The notes: a model not told the origin generated them from the sequence alone. A stretch of DNA of 64,000 nt from Bradyrhizobium guangxiense (GCF_004114915.1 NZ_CP022219.1:1332501-1396500); one strand, 5' to 3'. Numbered from the stretch's first letter, positions 1 through 9,040 are shown. A program made the numbers and translations.

Positions 1-3000
1 TGGTAACGCCGAACAGGCGGTTCATTCGCGCCATCGTGATCGGGTTGTGCGTGATGATGATGAAGCGCGTGTCGGTCGAGCCGGTCATCTCGTGCAGCAG
101 GTTGCAGTACCGTTCGACGTTGTGGTCGTCGAGCGGCGCGTCGACTTCGTCCAGCACGCAGATCGGCGAGGGGTTGGTCAAGAACACCGCGAAGATCAGC
201 GCCATCGCGGTCAGCGCCTGCTCGCCGCCCGACAGCAGCGACAGCGTCTGCGGCTTCTTGCCCGGGGGTTTTGCGATGATCTCGAGACCGGCTTCCAGCG
301 GGTCGTCGCTCTCGATCAGATGCAGCGCGGCCTCGCCGCCGCCGAACAGCTCGACGAACAGGCGCTTGAAGTGGTTGTTGACGATCTCGAACGAGGTCAA
401 AAGCCGCTCGCGCGCTTCCTTGTTGAGGCTCTGGATGCCCTGGCGCAGCCGCTTGATGGCTTCGACCAGGTCGTCGCGCTCGGTGACGAGGCCGGTATGC
501 TGGGTCTCGACCTCGCGCAGCTCCTCCTCGGCGCGCAGATTGACGGCGCCGAGGCGCTCGCGGTCGCGGCGCATCTTTTCGAGATCTTCCTCGATGTCGT
601 GCAGCGGCGGCAGCTCCGCGCCGGGCTCGATTTCGGCAAGGCCGGCAACCGCCTGCGGCTCGACCTCGAGCATGTCGCGGATCTCGCGCTCGATGTCTTC
701 CAGACGGCGCCGTGCGCTTTCCATGCGTTCCTCGGCGCGCGCGGTGGCTTCGCGGGCGCTGGAGAGCGCTTCCAGCGTCAGCTTGGCGACGCGGTCGGTC
801 TCAGCCATGGCGCTTTCCGCGGTGGCGAGCGCGTCGGCGGCCATGCGGCGGTCGTTCTCGGCGTATTCGATCTCGGTGATCAGCGCGCTGCGCTTCTCGG
901 CGAACACGGCCGGCGCGTTTTCGAGCTCGCTGCGCTCGATCGTGAGCTCGGCGATGCGGGCCTGGATGGTGTCGATATGGGAGGCCGCGCTTTCCTTGCG
1001 GTTCTGCCACTCGGTGCGCTCGGCGAGGATCGCCTGCACGCGGCGGTCCGCAAGCTCGGCCTCGCGTGCCAGCGCCTGCGCCTCTGCGCGGACCTGGGCG
1101 GCCATGCGGCGGTGGCCTTCGATGTCGCTGCGGACGGCGGCGAGCTGGGTCTCGGTGTCCTCGCTCGAGGGCAGCTCGCCGATGCCGGCCTGGGCGTATT
1201 CGTAGGCAGCCTCGGCCTCGGCGCGGTCGGCGGCGAGGCGGCTGTGCGCTTCCGACAGCGTCGCCTTGCGCGCGGCATGGCGGCTGATCTCGCGCTCGGC
1301 ATTGGCATGGCGCTCGCGCGCGACGTTCAGCTCGCGCTGCGCGGCGCGCCAGGCTTCGCGGCTGGCGCCTTCGGTGCTCGCCGCCATCTGCAGCTCGGAC
1401 TCGGCGTTCTCCAGCGCTTGGCGCTTGATCTGCGCGTCGATGCGGGCCTGCTCCAGCTCGTTCTCGATGTCGACGAGACGGGCGCGCTCGGCGAGGCGCC
1501 GCGCGGCACCGGTCGGCGCATGCGCCGCGGCAACGAAGCCGTCCCAGCGCCAGACGTCGCCCTCGGGCGAGACCAGTCGCTGTCCGGTCTTGAGCTGCGA
1601 CACCAGCTCGGCACCGCGCTCGCGCGGCACCACGCCGATCTGCGCCAGGCGGCGTGCCAACTCGGCCGGCGCCTGCACATGATTGGCGAGCGGCACGGCG
1701 CCTTCGGGCAACTCGGGATCGCCTTCGGTGTGGCCGACATTGGTCCAGCGCATCGGCGCCGATGGATCGATCGGGGCGTCGAGATCGTCGCCGAGGGCGG
1801 CGCCGATCGCCTTTTCAAAACCCTTGTCGACGGTGATGCCGTCGATGATCGGCGGCCACAGATTCTTGGTCTCGCCGTTGACGATCTTGGAGATCGTGCG
1901 CGCCTCGGTCTCGAGCCGCTGCACGCGCTTGTCGGCTTCGACCAGCGGCGAGCGCGAGGATTCCAGCGTCTGGCGGGCGGCGACATGCGCGGCTTCGCTG
2001 GCCTGCGCGGCGGCTTCGGAAGCCGCCAGCGTCTGTTCCGCGGTCTCGACCACGGCGGTCAGCTCGTCGAGATCGCCGAAGCCGCCGGTCGCCTCGGTGA
2101 GCTTCTGTTCTTCCGCCGCGACGTTGGCGATCTCCTGGTCGAGCCGGGCGAGCTTGTCGCGGTGGGTGCGGACGTTGGCTTCAAGCTGGTTGCGCTTGGC
2201 GGTGAGGTCGGCGAGCGCGGTGGTGAGCTCGGCGAAGCGCTGCTCGGTCTCGGTCAGCACCGCCTCGGCCTCGGCGACGCGCTCGTCGACGCCGGAGCGC
2301 TTCTCGACGCGCGACTTGATCTCTTCCTTCAGCTCGGCGTCCTCGGTGTCGAGCCGCTGCAGCGCGACGTCGGCATCCATGGTCTGCTGCTGGGCGCGGG
2401 AGATGTCGCCTTCGAACTGGGCGAGGCGGCGCTCAAGCTCGGCGACGCGCTCCTTGGCGCGTTCTTCCTCGCGGTCGAGCAGCTCGCGGGCATTGGTCAG
2501 GCGCTGCAGCCCGGCCGCGGCGCGGGCTTCCGCATCGCGCAGCGCGGGCATCTCCGCGGCGCGGATCGCCTGGATGCGGGCGGCCTCGGCCTGGTGCTGG
2601 GTGCGCTCGGCCATCTCGCGGACGGCGAGATCATGCGTCTGGCCGGATTCGTTGACGTCGGCATGGGCGCCGATCCAGCGCAGGTGGAACAGCGTCGCCT
2701 CGGCCTTGCGGACCTTGGCCGCGACCTCGCGATAGCGCACGGCCTGGCGGGCCTGCTTCTTCAGGCCTTCCATCTGGCCGGAGAGCTGGCCGATCACGTC
2801 CTCGACGCGGGTGAGGTTGGTTTCGGCGGCCTTCAGCCGCAGCTCGGCCTCGTGGCGGCGGGCGTGCAGGCCGGCGACGCCGGCGGCGTCTTCCAGCACG
2901 CGGCGGCGCTGCTCGGGCTTGGCCTGGATGATCTCGCCGATCTTGCCCTGGTGGACGAGGGCGGGCGAGCGCGCGCCGGTGGCGGCGTCCGCGAACAGGA

Positions 3001-3385
3001 TCTGCACGTCGCGGGCGCGCACGTCGCGGCCGTTGATGCGGTAGACCGAGCCCGCTTCGCGCTCGATGCGGCGGGAGATTTCGAGCAGCTGGCTGTCGTT
3101 CATCGCTGCCGGTGCGGTGCGATCGGTATTGTCGATCGTCATCGTCACTTCGGCGTGGTTGCGCGCGGGACGGTTGCCTGAGCCGGCGAAGATCACGGCG
3201 TCCATGTCGGCAGCGCGCAGCGATTTGTAGGAGGTCTCGCCCATCGCCCAGCGCAGCGCTTCGACGAGATTCGACTTGCCGCAACCGTTGGGTCCGACCA
3301 CGCCGGTCAGGCCGGGCTCGATGATGAAGTCCGTGGGCTCAACGAAGGACTTGAAGCCGTGAAGGCGCAGGCGGGGGATTTTCAT
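1..3385 (-). CDS. smc: Chromosome segregation ATPase SMC (C-terminal end cut by window)
   Basis: The minus strand reads open from an ATG at 3385 to the window edge, 1128 codons without a stop; the family is about 1150 residues in alphaproteobacteria, so only some 25 C-terminal residues are missing. Residues 31-39 form the Walker A loop (GPNGCGKSN). Long coiled-coil arms rich in Glu, Arg and Ala flank a hinge near residues 500-650. The ABC signature LSGGEQ lies near residue 1050 and is followed by Walker B with VLDEVDAPLDD. SMC dimerises and, with ScpA and ScpB, compacts and segregates the chromosome. It lies 218 bp downstream of a DsbA-like gene on the same strand. Long opposite-strand ORFs over it are shadows. 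Confidence 0.97.
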   Translation of the reverse strand, partial: MKIPRLRLHGFKSFVEPTDFIIEPGLTGVVGPNGCGKSNLVEALRWAMGETSYKSLRAADMDAVIFAGSGNRPARNHAEVTMTIDNTDRTAPAAMNDSQLLEISRRIEREAGSVYRINGRDVRARDVQILFADAATGARSPALVHQGKIGEIIQAKPEQRRRVLEDAAGVAGLHARRHEAELRLKAAETNLTRVEDVIGQLSGQMEGLKKQARQAVRYREVAAKVRKAEATLFHLRWIGAHADVNESGQTHDLAVREMAERTQHQAEAARIQAIRAAEMPALRDAEARAAAGLQRLTNARELLDREEERAKERVAELERRLAQFEGDISRAQQQTMDADVALQRLDTEDAELKEEIKSRVEKRSGVDERVAEAEAVLTETEQRFAELTTALADLTAKRNQLEANVRTHRDKLARLDQEIANVAAEEQKLTEATGGFGDLDELTAVVETAEQTLAASEAAAQASEAAHVAARQTLESSRSPLVEADKRVQRLETEARTISKIVNGETKNLWPPIIDGITVDKGFEKAIGAALGDDLDAPIDPSAPMRWTNVGHTEGDPELPEGAVPLANHVQAPAELARRLAQIGVVPRERGAELVSQLKTGQRLVSPEGDVWRWDGFVAAAHAPTGAARRLAERARLVDIENELEQARIDAQIKRQALENAESELQMAASTEGASREAWRAAQRELNVARERHANAEREISRHAARKATLSEAHSRLAADRAEAEAAYEYAQAGIGELPSSEDTETQLAAVRSDIEGHRRMAAQVRAEAQALAREAELADRRVQAILAERTEWQNRKESAASHIDTIQARIAELTIERSELENAPAVFAEKRSALITEIEYAENDRRMAADALATAESAMAETDRVAKLTLEALSSAREATARAEERMESARRRLEDIEREIRDMLEVEPQAVAGLAEIEPGAELPPLHDIEEDLEKMRRDRERLGAVNLRAEEELREVETQHTGLVTERDDLVEAIKRLRQGIQSLNKEARERLLTSFEIVNNHFKRLFVELFGGGEAALHLIESDDPLEAGLEIIAKPPGKKPQTLSLLSGGEQALTAMALIFAVFLTNPSPICVLDEVDAPLDDHNVERYCNLLHEMTGSTDTRFIIITHNPITMARMNRLFGVT

Positions 3386-3603
3386 AAGCACGCATCTCTG
3401 TTGGCAGGCGCGAATCCCCCTGCCGGGACAATACCATGGAAGGCAGTGTCGCTATCCGGGGCGAGTCGCGCGAGGCGCCTCATGCGGCTGGACAATGGCC
3501 GCGGTGCGCCGCGAGGGCAACCGGCGAAAGCCGTTTTTCCCAAGGGATTTACGCCGGGAAAGCTACGGCTTTCGAGATGCGAATCAGGATCTTGACGAGC
3601 GAA

Positions 3604-4275
3604 TCAGCTCTTCAGCAGCGGATTGATCTTCTTGGCGAACTCCTCAAACGAGGCCTCGCCCTTGATCTTCTCGCCGTTGATGAAGAAGGTCGGCGTCGAA
3701 TCCACCTTGAGCACGTCGCTGGCGTATTTCTGGTCGGCGGCGATCTTGTCGAGCAGCGCCTGGTCCTTCAGGCAGGCTTCGACCTGCTGCTGGGTGAGGC
3801 CGGCCTGCTTGCCGATCCGCGTCAGGGTCTCGGTAGTGTTCTTCATCACCCAGTCGCTCTGCTGACGGAACAGCATGTCGGTGACGGCAAAGTATTTCGG
3901 CGCGTCGTCCTTGGCGATGCAGCGCGACAGCATCGAGCCGGCCGCGGCTTTGATGTCGAGCGGGAACTCGCGGAAGATGTAACGCACCTTGCCGGTGTCG
4001 ATGTACTCCTTCTTGATCTTCGGGAACACCTGCTCGTTGAAGGCGGCGCAGTGCGGGCAGGTCATCGAGGCGTATTCGGTGATGGTGACGGCGGCGTCGT
4101 TCGGGCCGAGCGCCATGTCGGGCAGCGACACGGGCTTGGCGACGTCGGCTGCCGACTGGGCCATTGCTTCAGGGATCATGGCCTCGGAGATCAACCGGAG
4201 CGGCGAGAGCCCGGCGATCGCGGCAAGCCCGGTCAGCGACAGCATCGTGGTGAAGGCGCGGCGGGGGATGATCAA
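3604..4275 (-). CDS. DsbA-family thiol:disulfide oxidoreductase, exported
   Basis: I place the start at TTG 4275 because GGGAG sits six bases upstream of it and the product then opens with a clean export signal (MIIPRRAF followed by a hydrophobic stretch); longer readings add an arginine-rich stretch unlike a signal. The product is 223 residues. The thioredoxin active site is CPHC at residues 73-76, and the cis-proline loop is DSTPTFFINGE. Such proteins work in the periplasm, oxidising cysteine pairs in exported proteins. The RR pair in the signal makes Tat export possible, but the motif is incomplete. The gene is followed by smc and preceded by DUF721 on the same strand, a grouping common in Rhizobiales. 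The precise partner proteins cannot be inferred. Confidence 0.93.
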   Translation of the reverse strand: MIIPRRAFTTMLSLTGLAAIAGLSPLRLISEAMIPEAMAQSAADVAKPVSLPDMALGPNDAAVTITEYASMTCPHCAAFNEQVFPKIKKEYIDTGKVRYIFREFPLDIKAAAGSMLSRCIAKDDAPKYFAVTDMLFRQQSDWVMKNTTETLTRIGKQAGLTQQQVEACLKDQALLDKIAADQKYASDVLKVDSTPTFFINGEKIKGEASFEEFAKKINPLLKS

Positions 4276-4397
4276 GGTCGGCTCCCGGATTGGCAAGGTT
4301 CGCCCGAGGTTCCCGGGCGGCCTGTCGCTAGCTTGAAACGTGGTTTGAGGCAATGGCGAGCGACAGCGGCGGGTCCAGATTAGCGGCGGAATGAGGC

Positions 4398-4895
4398 TCA
4401 ATTTCGCTTGATGGCGGCCCCGAGCCGCGCCAGCGCCGTCTTGAGCTCTTCATCCTCGATGTCGGTCAGGCCTTCCGCCACCTTGGCAACGGCCTTCGGG
4501 TCTGGCGGTCCCGGTCGCTTCGGGGCTCGGGGCCGCGACAAGGGCGCCTGGCGGAAGGCCAGCTTGCCGACCGCGCTCCAGCCGAAGAAGCGGTTGACCC
4601 GCTCCAGGATCACGTCGGCGGAATGCTGGATCTCCAACGCCATCGGCCCCTCGACCCGGAGCACCAGCGTCGCCGGCTCCTGCGGCTGCCCCTCCACCGG
4701 CCGCGGCCATTGCATCTTCAACGGCTCGGCATGGGCCGCGATCTCGGGCCCCGCAATCTGCGCCCACCGTGTCACCAGCTCGCGGGCCGCAAAGCCCTGC
4801 TTGGCGTAGGCCTCGGCAAAGACGTCGTTCAGCAGGATCCCGAGCGGTTTTGCGCTGATGGGACGGGGCTTGAAGATGGGGCCGGATTTGGACAT
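4398..4895 (-). CDS. DUF721 (DciA-like) domain protein
   Basis: This 165-residue protein matches the DUF721 pattern: an N-terminal region with LGILLNDVFAEAYAKQGF, then W.QIAGPEIAAHAEPLKM, a beta-strand LVLRVEGPMALEIQH and a Pro/Arg-rich linker before an acidic helical tail. DUF721 includes DciA, the loader or regulator of the replicative helicase DnaB in bacteria that lack DnaC/DnaI; that role is family knowledge and is not shown here. The gene lies 122 bp upstream of the dsbA-like gene on the same strand and is divergent from mutY, so several genome-maintenance genes cluster. The start ATG is preceded by AAGG four bases away. Confidence 0.88.
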   Translation of the reverse strand: MSKSGPIFKPRPISAKPLGILLNDVFAEAYAKQGFAARELVTRWAQIAGPEIAAHAEPLKMQWPRPVEGQPQEPATLVLRVEGPMALEIQHSADVILERVNRFFGWSAVGKLAFRQAPLSRPRAPKRPGPPDPKAVAKVAEGLTDIEDEELKTALARLGAAIKRN

Positions 4896-4940
4896 GGGGC
4901 CTTATAGCACTTTGGACGTCGGGCCACAGACCCCGAGCCC

Positions 4941-5020
4941 ATCATGGCCGGCTTGTCCCGGCCATCCACGTTCTTCCTGCGAAGAAAGACGTGGATGCCC
5001 GCGACCAGCGCGGGCATGAC
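4941..5020. repeat. Intergenic inverted repeat, GCATGAC-type (copy 1)
   Basis: This is an 80-bp hairpin between the divergent DUF721 gene and mutY. Arms ATCCACGT and ACGTGGAT flank a loop, and each outer arm contains its own short palindrome (ATGGCCGG/CCGGCCAT and GCCCGCG/CGCGGGC). It ends in CATGAC. A related element with similar ends lies at 52625-52730. Such elements recur between genes in Bradyrhizobium. Confidence 0.7.
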
Positions 5021-5055
5021 GTGGAGAGGCCAGCGCATTGCCGCTACAGTGAGGA

Positions 5056-6156
5056 ATGAGCCCCAGATCCGTACGCAAGCCGAAGCCGGAACCTTCTCAG
5101 CCGGAGAACTTATCGCGCCCGCTCGCACTCCTGCAATGGTACGACCGCCACCGCCGCCGGCTGCCCTGGCGCGCCGCGCCCGGAGAGGTGTCGGATCCGT
5201 ACCGCGTCTGGCTGTCGGAGATCATGCTCCAGCAGACTACGGTGAAGGCGGTCGGCCCGTATTTCGAAAAATTCGTCGGGCGCTGGCCGGATGTCACGGC
5301 GCTGGGGCGGGCCTCGCTCGACGACGTGCTGCGGATGTGGGCAGGGCTCGGCTACTACTCGCGCGCGCGCAACCTCTATGCCTGCGCTGTGGCGGTGACG
5401 CAGGAGCATGGCGGCATCTTTCCGGACACCGAGGAAGGGCTGCGCGCGCTGCCGGGCATCGGGCCCTATACGGCGGCGGCGATCGCGGCGATCGCCTTCG
5501 ACCGCCGCACCATGCCGGTCGACGGCAATATCGAGCGCGTGGTGTCACGGCTGTTCGCGGTGGAAGAGGAGCTGCCGCAAGCCAAGCCGCTGATCCAGCA
5601 ACTGGCCGCGACGCTGCTGGCGGACTCTCGCGCCGGCGACAGCGCGCAGGCGCTGATGGATCTCGGCGCCTCGATCTGCACGCCGAAGAAGCCGGCCTGC
5701 TCGCTCTGTCCGCTGAACGAGGATTGCGTCGCGCGAGCACAAGGCACCCAGGAGACGTTTCCGCGCAAGGGGCCGAAGAAGAGCGGCCCGTTGCGGCGCG
5801 GCGCCGCCTTCGTGGTGACGCGTGGCGACGAGCTGCTCGTTCGCTCGAGGCCCGAAAAGGGCCTGCTCGGCGGCATGACGGAGGTGCCGAGCTCGGATTG
5901 GCTCGCCGATCAGGACGACGCAAGGGCAAAGCAGCAGGCGCCGGAGCTGAAGGGGCTGTCGCGCTGGCAGCGCAAGGTGGGCGTGGTCACCCACGTCTTC
6001 ACGCATTTTCCGCTGGAGCTGGTGGTCTACACGGCGAAGGCGCCAGCCCGCACCCCTGCGCCCGATGGCATGCGCTGGGTGCCGATCGCAACTCTGGCCG
6101 GTGAAGCGCTGCCCAACGTCATGCGCAAGGTCATCGCACATGGATTGGGTCTCTAG
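5056..6156 (+). CDS. mutY: A/G-specific adenine DNA glycosylase MutY
   Basis: The 366-residue protein removes adenine mispaired with 8-oxoguanine. The first catalytic residue is Glu55 in LSEIMLQQT; the helix-hairpin-helix LPGIGPYTAAAI occupies residues 132-143; the catalytic Asp is Asp156 in MPVDGNIE. Four cysteines at 208, 215, 218 and 224 (C-X6-C-X2-C-X5-C) bind the 4Fe-4S cluster. A C-terminal NUDIX-like domain that recognises 8-oxoG starts around residue 240 and ends with a typical RWVPIATL stretch. Length and all key residues are normal. GAGG lies almost against the ATG, so translation initiation may be weak. An inverted repeat follows the stop codon. Confidence 0.97.
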   Translation: MSPRSVRKPKPEPSQPENLSRPLALLQWYDRHRRRLPWRAAPGEVSDPYRVWLSEIMLQQTTVKAVGPYFEKFVGRWPDVTALGRASLDDVLRMWAGLGYYSRARNLYACAVAVTQEHGGIFPDTEEGLRALPGIGPYTAAAIAAIAFDRRTMPVDGNIERVVSRLFAVEEELPQAKPLIQQLAATLLADSRAGDSAQALMDLGASICTPKKPACSLCPLNEDCVARAQGTQETFPRKGPKKSGPLRRGAAFVVTRGDELLVRSRPEKGLLGGMTEVPSSDWLADQDDARAKQQAPELKGLSRWQRKVGVVTHVFTHFPLELVVYTAKAPARTPAPDGMRWVPIATLAGEALPNVMRKVIAHGLGL

Positions 6157-6164
6157 GATCCATC

Positions 6165-6188
6165 CTGCTGACAGCAGGCTGTCAGCAG
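6165..6188. promoter_or_regulatory. Perfect 11-bp inverted repeat upstream of the thioesterase gene
   Basis: CTGCTGACAGC at 6165-6175 is repeated exactly in reverse complement at 6178-6188 with two bases between. It lies between the mutY stop (6156) and the thioesterase start (6223). There is no T-run after it and the loop is too small for a good RNA hairpin, so an operator for a dimeric repressor is more likely than a terminator. The regulator is not in this window. Confidence 0.55.
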
Positions 6189-6222
6189 CCTTGCGCTAAC
6201 AGTGGGGCAAAGGAGATCTCGC

Positions 6223-6642
6223 ATGGTCAAGACCGCGCTCGACAACTTCCAACGGCCACCCTGTGCCGAGCTCTTGGGCTGGCGCCTGCTCGATGCGGGT
6301 CCCGAGGAGGGTTGGATCAAGCTCGCCTTCGACGGCAAGCCGCAGTTCTGCAATCCGGCGGGGTTCATCCAGGGCGGCATGCTCGCGGCCATGCTGGACG
6401 ACACCATGGGCCCGGCGGTGCTGGTGATGAGCGAGGGCCGGCTCTACACCACCACCATCAGCATGACCGTGAATTTCCTCAGTCCCGCGAGGCCCGGGAC
6501 CATCATCGGCGAAGCGAAGGTGACGCAGCTCGGCAAGAGCATCGCGTTTGTCGAGGCCAAGCTGATGGCCGAGGACGGCACGGTGCTGGCGACAGCGAGC
6601 GCGAGCGAGCGGCTGCTGGAGGCGGCGAGGGGGGTGAAGTAA
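6223..6642 (+). CDS. PaaI-family hotdog-fold thioesterase
   Basis: The start at 6223 is set by AAAGGAGA seven bases upstream; a GTG at 6202 would add seven residues but has no ribosome site. The 139-residue product shows the hotdog-fold signature FCNPAGFIQGGMLAAMLDDTMG near residues 45-65 and the later strand TTTISMTVNFLSPARPG. Members of this family hydrolyse acyl-CoA thioesters, often aromatic or medium-chain ones, in the cytoplasm; the substrate is not readable from sequence. It is a single-gene unit following mutY with a palindromic site just upstream, so it may have its own repressor. Confidence 0.88.
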   Translation: MVKTALDNFQRPPCAELLGWRLLDAGPEEGWIKLAFDGKPQFCNPAGFIQGGMLAAMLDDTMGPAVLVMSEGRLYTTTISMTVNFLSPARPGTIIGEAKVTQLGKSIAFVEAKLMAEDGTVLATASASERLLEAARGVK

Positions 6643-6654
6643 GGCGAGCATCGC

Positions 6655-6852
6655 TCTGTTCTTCCTTCTCCCCTTGCGGGAGAAGGTGGCGCGAAGCGCC
6701 GGATGAGGGGTATCTCTCCGCAAATTCAAATGCGATTGGACTCGCGGAGACAGACCCTCACCCGAGTGAGTCTGCATCTCTCGGCGTCGCCGCCCTCTCC
6801 CACAAGGGGCGAGGGCACATCAACGCGCATCTCGCTTCGAGCGAGAGCGCTG
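6655..6852. repeat. Intergenic repeat family B, copy 1 (TCTCCC...GGGCGAGGGC)
   Basis: The stretch between the thioesterase and the monooxygenase is built of short inverted repeats: CTTCTCCC with GGGAGAAG, GGCGCGAAGCGCC, and CTCTCCCACAAGGGGCGAGG. The right half matches 17725-17785 closely, so the two are copies of one dispersed element. It is non-coding. Confidence 0.65.
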
Positions 6853-6869
6853 GAGATATTGAACCGAAC

Positions 6870-8147
6870 TCAACCGACCGCGCGCGCGTCCCTGCTCACG
6901 ATCGGCGGCTTCGCATTCAGCGCCTCGACCTGGAAGCCCGCGACGCGCTTGTAGTTCGCGGCGATGTCCTCCAGCTCCTTTTGCGACAGCACGTCGGTGA
7001 CCATCTTGTACCCGTCGGGCGCGCGCTCCTCGACGAGCTGCATCACCTGCTCCGGGCCGTTCTTGCGGTTGAGCAGGACGAGGTCGGTGGTCGCGGGCCG
7101 GCGCTCGGCCTCATAGGCGAGCAGCGCCGCGGTCGTCGGACCATGCGCGAGAATCTCGCGGGTGATGACGCGCGCGTCGAGGATCGCCTGCGAGGCGCCG
7201 TTTGAGCCGATCGGATACATCGGATGCGCAGCATCGCCCATCAGCGTGACCTTGCCGAAGGTCCATTGCGAGACAGGATCGCGGTCGACCAGCGGATATT
7301 CATAGGCGTGCGGGCAGTTCCTGATCAGGCCGGGCACGTCGAGCCAGTCGAACTGCCAGCTCTCGAACCAGGGCAGGAACTCCTCCAGCCGCGCGGTGCG
7401 GTTATAGTCCTCGCGGCGCCACTGGTAGGTCGGCGGCATGTGCCGCTCGGCGACCCAGTTGATCAGATGGTTGCCTGAAGCGTCCGGTTCCTTCGAGATC
7501 GGATAGCAGACGAATTTCAGGATCTCGTGCCCGGCCATGATCATGGTGCGGCCGGTCAGGAAGGCCTTGGACGGCGTGACGCCGCGCCAGAGGATGCGCC
7601 CGTTCCAGATCGGCGGGCCTTCGCCCGGATAGAGCTTTTCTCGCGCGGCGGAATGGATGCCGTCGGCGGCGATCAGGATTGCGCCATCGTAGGTGCCGGC
7701 GGCCTTGCCGGTCGCCTTGTCGACGAAATCGGCACGGATGCCGTTTACGTTCTCACTCCAGCCGGTCAGATGGTGGCTGGTGAAGATATTCTCGCGGCCG
7801 AGCCGCTCGACCGCGGTATCGAGCAGGATCTGCTGCAGCGTGCCACGATGGATCGAGAATTGCGGCCATTTGTAGCCCGCCTCCAGCCCACGGGGCTCGC
7901 TCCAGATCGGCTTGCCGTGCTTGGAGAAATAGGCGAGTTCGCGGGTCCGCATGCCGCTGGCGTCCAGCCTGTCCAAGAGCCCGAGTTCGATCAGCTCCCG
8001 CACCGCATGCGGCAGCACGTTGATGCCGACGCCGAGCGGCTTCAGCTCGGCGACGCTCTCGAACACTTTTACGGGAACGCCGATCTGGTGCAGGCTGAGC
8101 GCAAGCGTCAGGCCGCCGATGCCGCCACCGGCGATGAGTACGGTCAT
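6870..8147 (-). CDS. FAD-dependent monooxygenase (aromatic hydroxylase type)
   Basis: The start at 8147 follows a strong GGAGGGGG; a longer frame to 8282 is not needed. The 425-residue product begins with the FAD-binding fold VLIAGGGIGGLTLAL and contains the second FAD motif MGDAAHPMYPIGSNGASQ near residue 290-310, together marking class A flavoprotein monooxygenases related to salicylate and 3-hydroxybenzoate hydroxylases. These use NAD(P)H and oxygen to hydroxylate small, mostly aromatic substrates in the cytosol. The substrate is unknown. It is divergent from a glutathione S-transferase gene, and the two may share a 127-bp control region. Confidence 0.9.
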   Translation of the reverse strand: MTVLIAGGGIGGLTLALSLHQIGVPVKVFESVAELKPLGVGINVLPHAVRELIELGLLDRLDASGMRTRELAYFSKHGKPIWSEPRGLEAGYKWPQFSIHRGTLQQILLDTAVERLGRENIFTSHHLTGWSENVNGIRADFVDKATGKAAGTYDGAILIAADGIHSAAREKLYPGEGPPIWNGRILWRGVTPSKAFLTGRTMIMAGHEILKFVCYPISKEPDASGNHLINWVAERHMPPTYQWRREDYNRTARLEEFLPWFESWQFDWLDVPGLIRNCPHAYEYPLVDRDPVSQWTFGKVTLMGDAAHPMYPIGSNGASQAILDARVITREILAHGPTTAALLAYEAERRPATTDLVLLNRKNGPEQVMQLVEERAPDGYKMVTDVLSQKELEDIAANYKRVAGFQVEALNAKPPIVSRDARAVG

Positions 8148-8274
8148 GACAAATCCCCCTCCGATTGACGGCGTCTTCGCACAGCCGGGCGGCCGTGGGC
8201 AACTGCGAACAGCTCGTCTATGGACGGCGCGGCGGAGGACCGGTAACCTCGGGTTTTCCCCCATGAGGTCCGAC

Positions 8275-8895
8275 ATGCTCAAGCTCTACTACGCCACCGG
8301 CACCTGCGCGCTCGCCACCTACATCACCCTGGAGGAGGCCGGCGCCGACTACACGGCCGAACGGCTGAGCTTCAAGGACAACCAGCAGAACAGCCCGGAC
8401 TACCTCGCGATCAACCCGAAGGGCCGCGTGCCGGCGCTGGTGACCGATCGCGGCGTGCTCACCGAGACGCCGGCAATGCTGGCTTACCTCGCGCAGACCT
8501 TCCCCAAGGCGAAGCTCGCGCCGCTCGACGATCCCTTCGACTTCGCCCAGGTGCAGTCGTTCAACTCCTATCTCTGCTCGACCGTGCACATCAACCATGC
8601 CCACAAGATGCGCGGCGCGCGTTGGGCGACGCAGGAGAGCTCGTTCGCCGACATGAAGGCGATGGTTCCGAAGACCATGGCGGCGTGCTTTGGCCTGATC
8701 GAGCAGAAGATGTTTCGGGGACCCTGGGTGATGGGCGATCAGTTCACGATCTGCGATCCCTATCTCTACACGCTCTCGACCTGGCTCGAAGGCGACAGCG
8801 TCGACATCAAGGCGACGCCGAAGATCGCGGATCATTTCAAGCGCATGTCCGATCGCCCCGCCGTGGCAAAGGTAATGGCCGCGCAGAAGGCGTGA
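8275..8895 (+). CDS. Glutathione S-transferase
   Basis: I use ATG 8275 (MLKLYYATGTCALA), with GAGG eight bases upstream; an in-frame ATG at 8263 is possible. The 206-residue protein has the thioredoxin-like N-terminal domain ending in the glutathione-contacting strand GRVPALVTDRGVLTETPAML, and an all-helical C-terminal domain with GDQFTICDPYLYTL, as in beta-class bacterial enzymes. The Cys in TGTCAL is the usual beta-class active-site residue. It likely conjugates or reduces electrophiles in the cytosol. Divergent from the FAD monooxygenase, which hints at a joint role in handling aromatic compounds, but this is inference. Confidence 0.92.
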   Translation: MLKLYYATGTCALATYITLEEAGADYTAERLSFKDNQQNSPDYLAINPKGRVPALVTDRGVLTETPAMLAYLAQTFPKAKLAPLDDPFDFAQVQSFNSYLCSTVHINHAHKMRGARWATQESSFADMKAMVPKTMAACFGLIEQKMFRGPWVMGDQFTICDPYLYTLSTWLEGDSVDIKATPKIADHFKRMSDRPAVAKVMAAQKA

Positions 8896-8916
8896 GAACT
8901 CGCTGGATTGGAGCTT

Positions 8917-9040
8917 CGTAGGGAGGGCAAAGGCGGAAAGCGCCGTGCCCACGATCTTTCTCCGGCGGCAACAGGTGGTGGGCACGCTTCCGCCTTCGCT
9001 CTTCGAGCTACGGCGGACAAGTCGCTTTGCCTACCCTACG
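8917..9040. repeat. Intergenic inverted repeat family D, supplying the LysR stop codon
   Basis: CGTAGGG at the left end and CCCTACG at the right end enclose GGGCAAAGGCGGAAAGCGC and its approximate complement, plus GTGCCCAC/GTGGGCAC in the centre. The right arm contains CTA at 9036-9038, the stop codon of the convergent LysR gene, so the element has inserted flush with, or evolved into, the gene end. Confidence 0.65.

Noticed and set aside
47..3181. A 1044-codon plus-strand ORF opposite smc
   Set aside because: The minus strand encodes a full SMC with all ATPase motifs; the plus-strand translation is a low-complexity GC-rich shadow.
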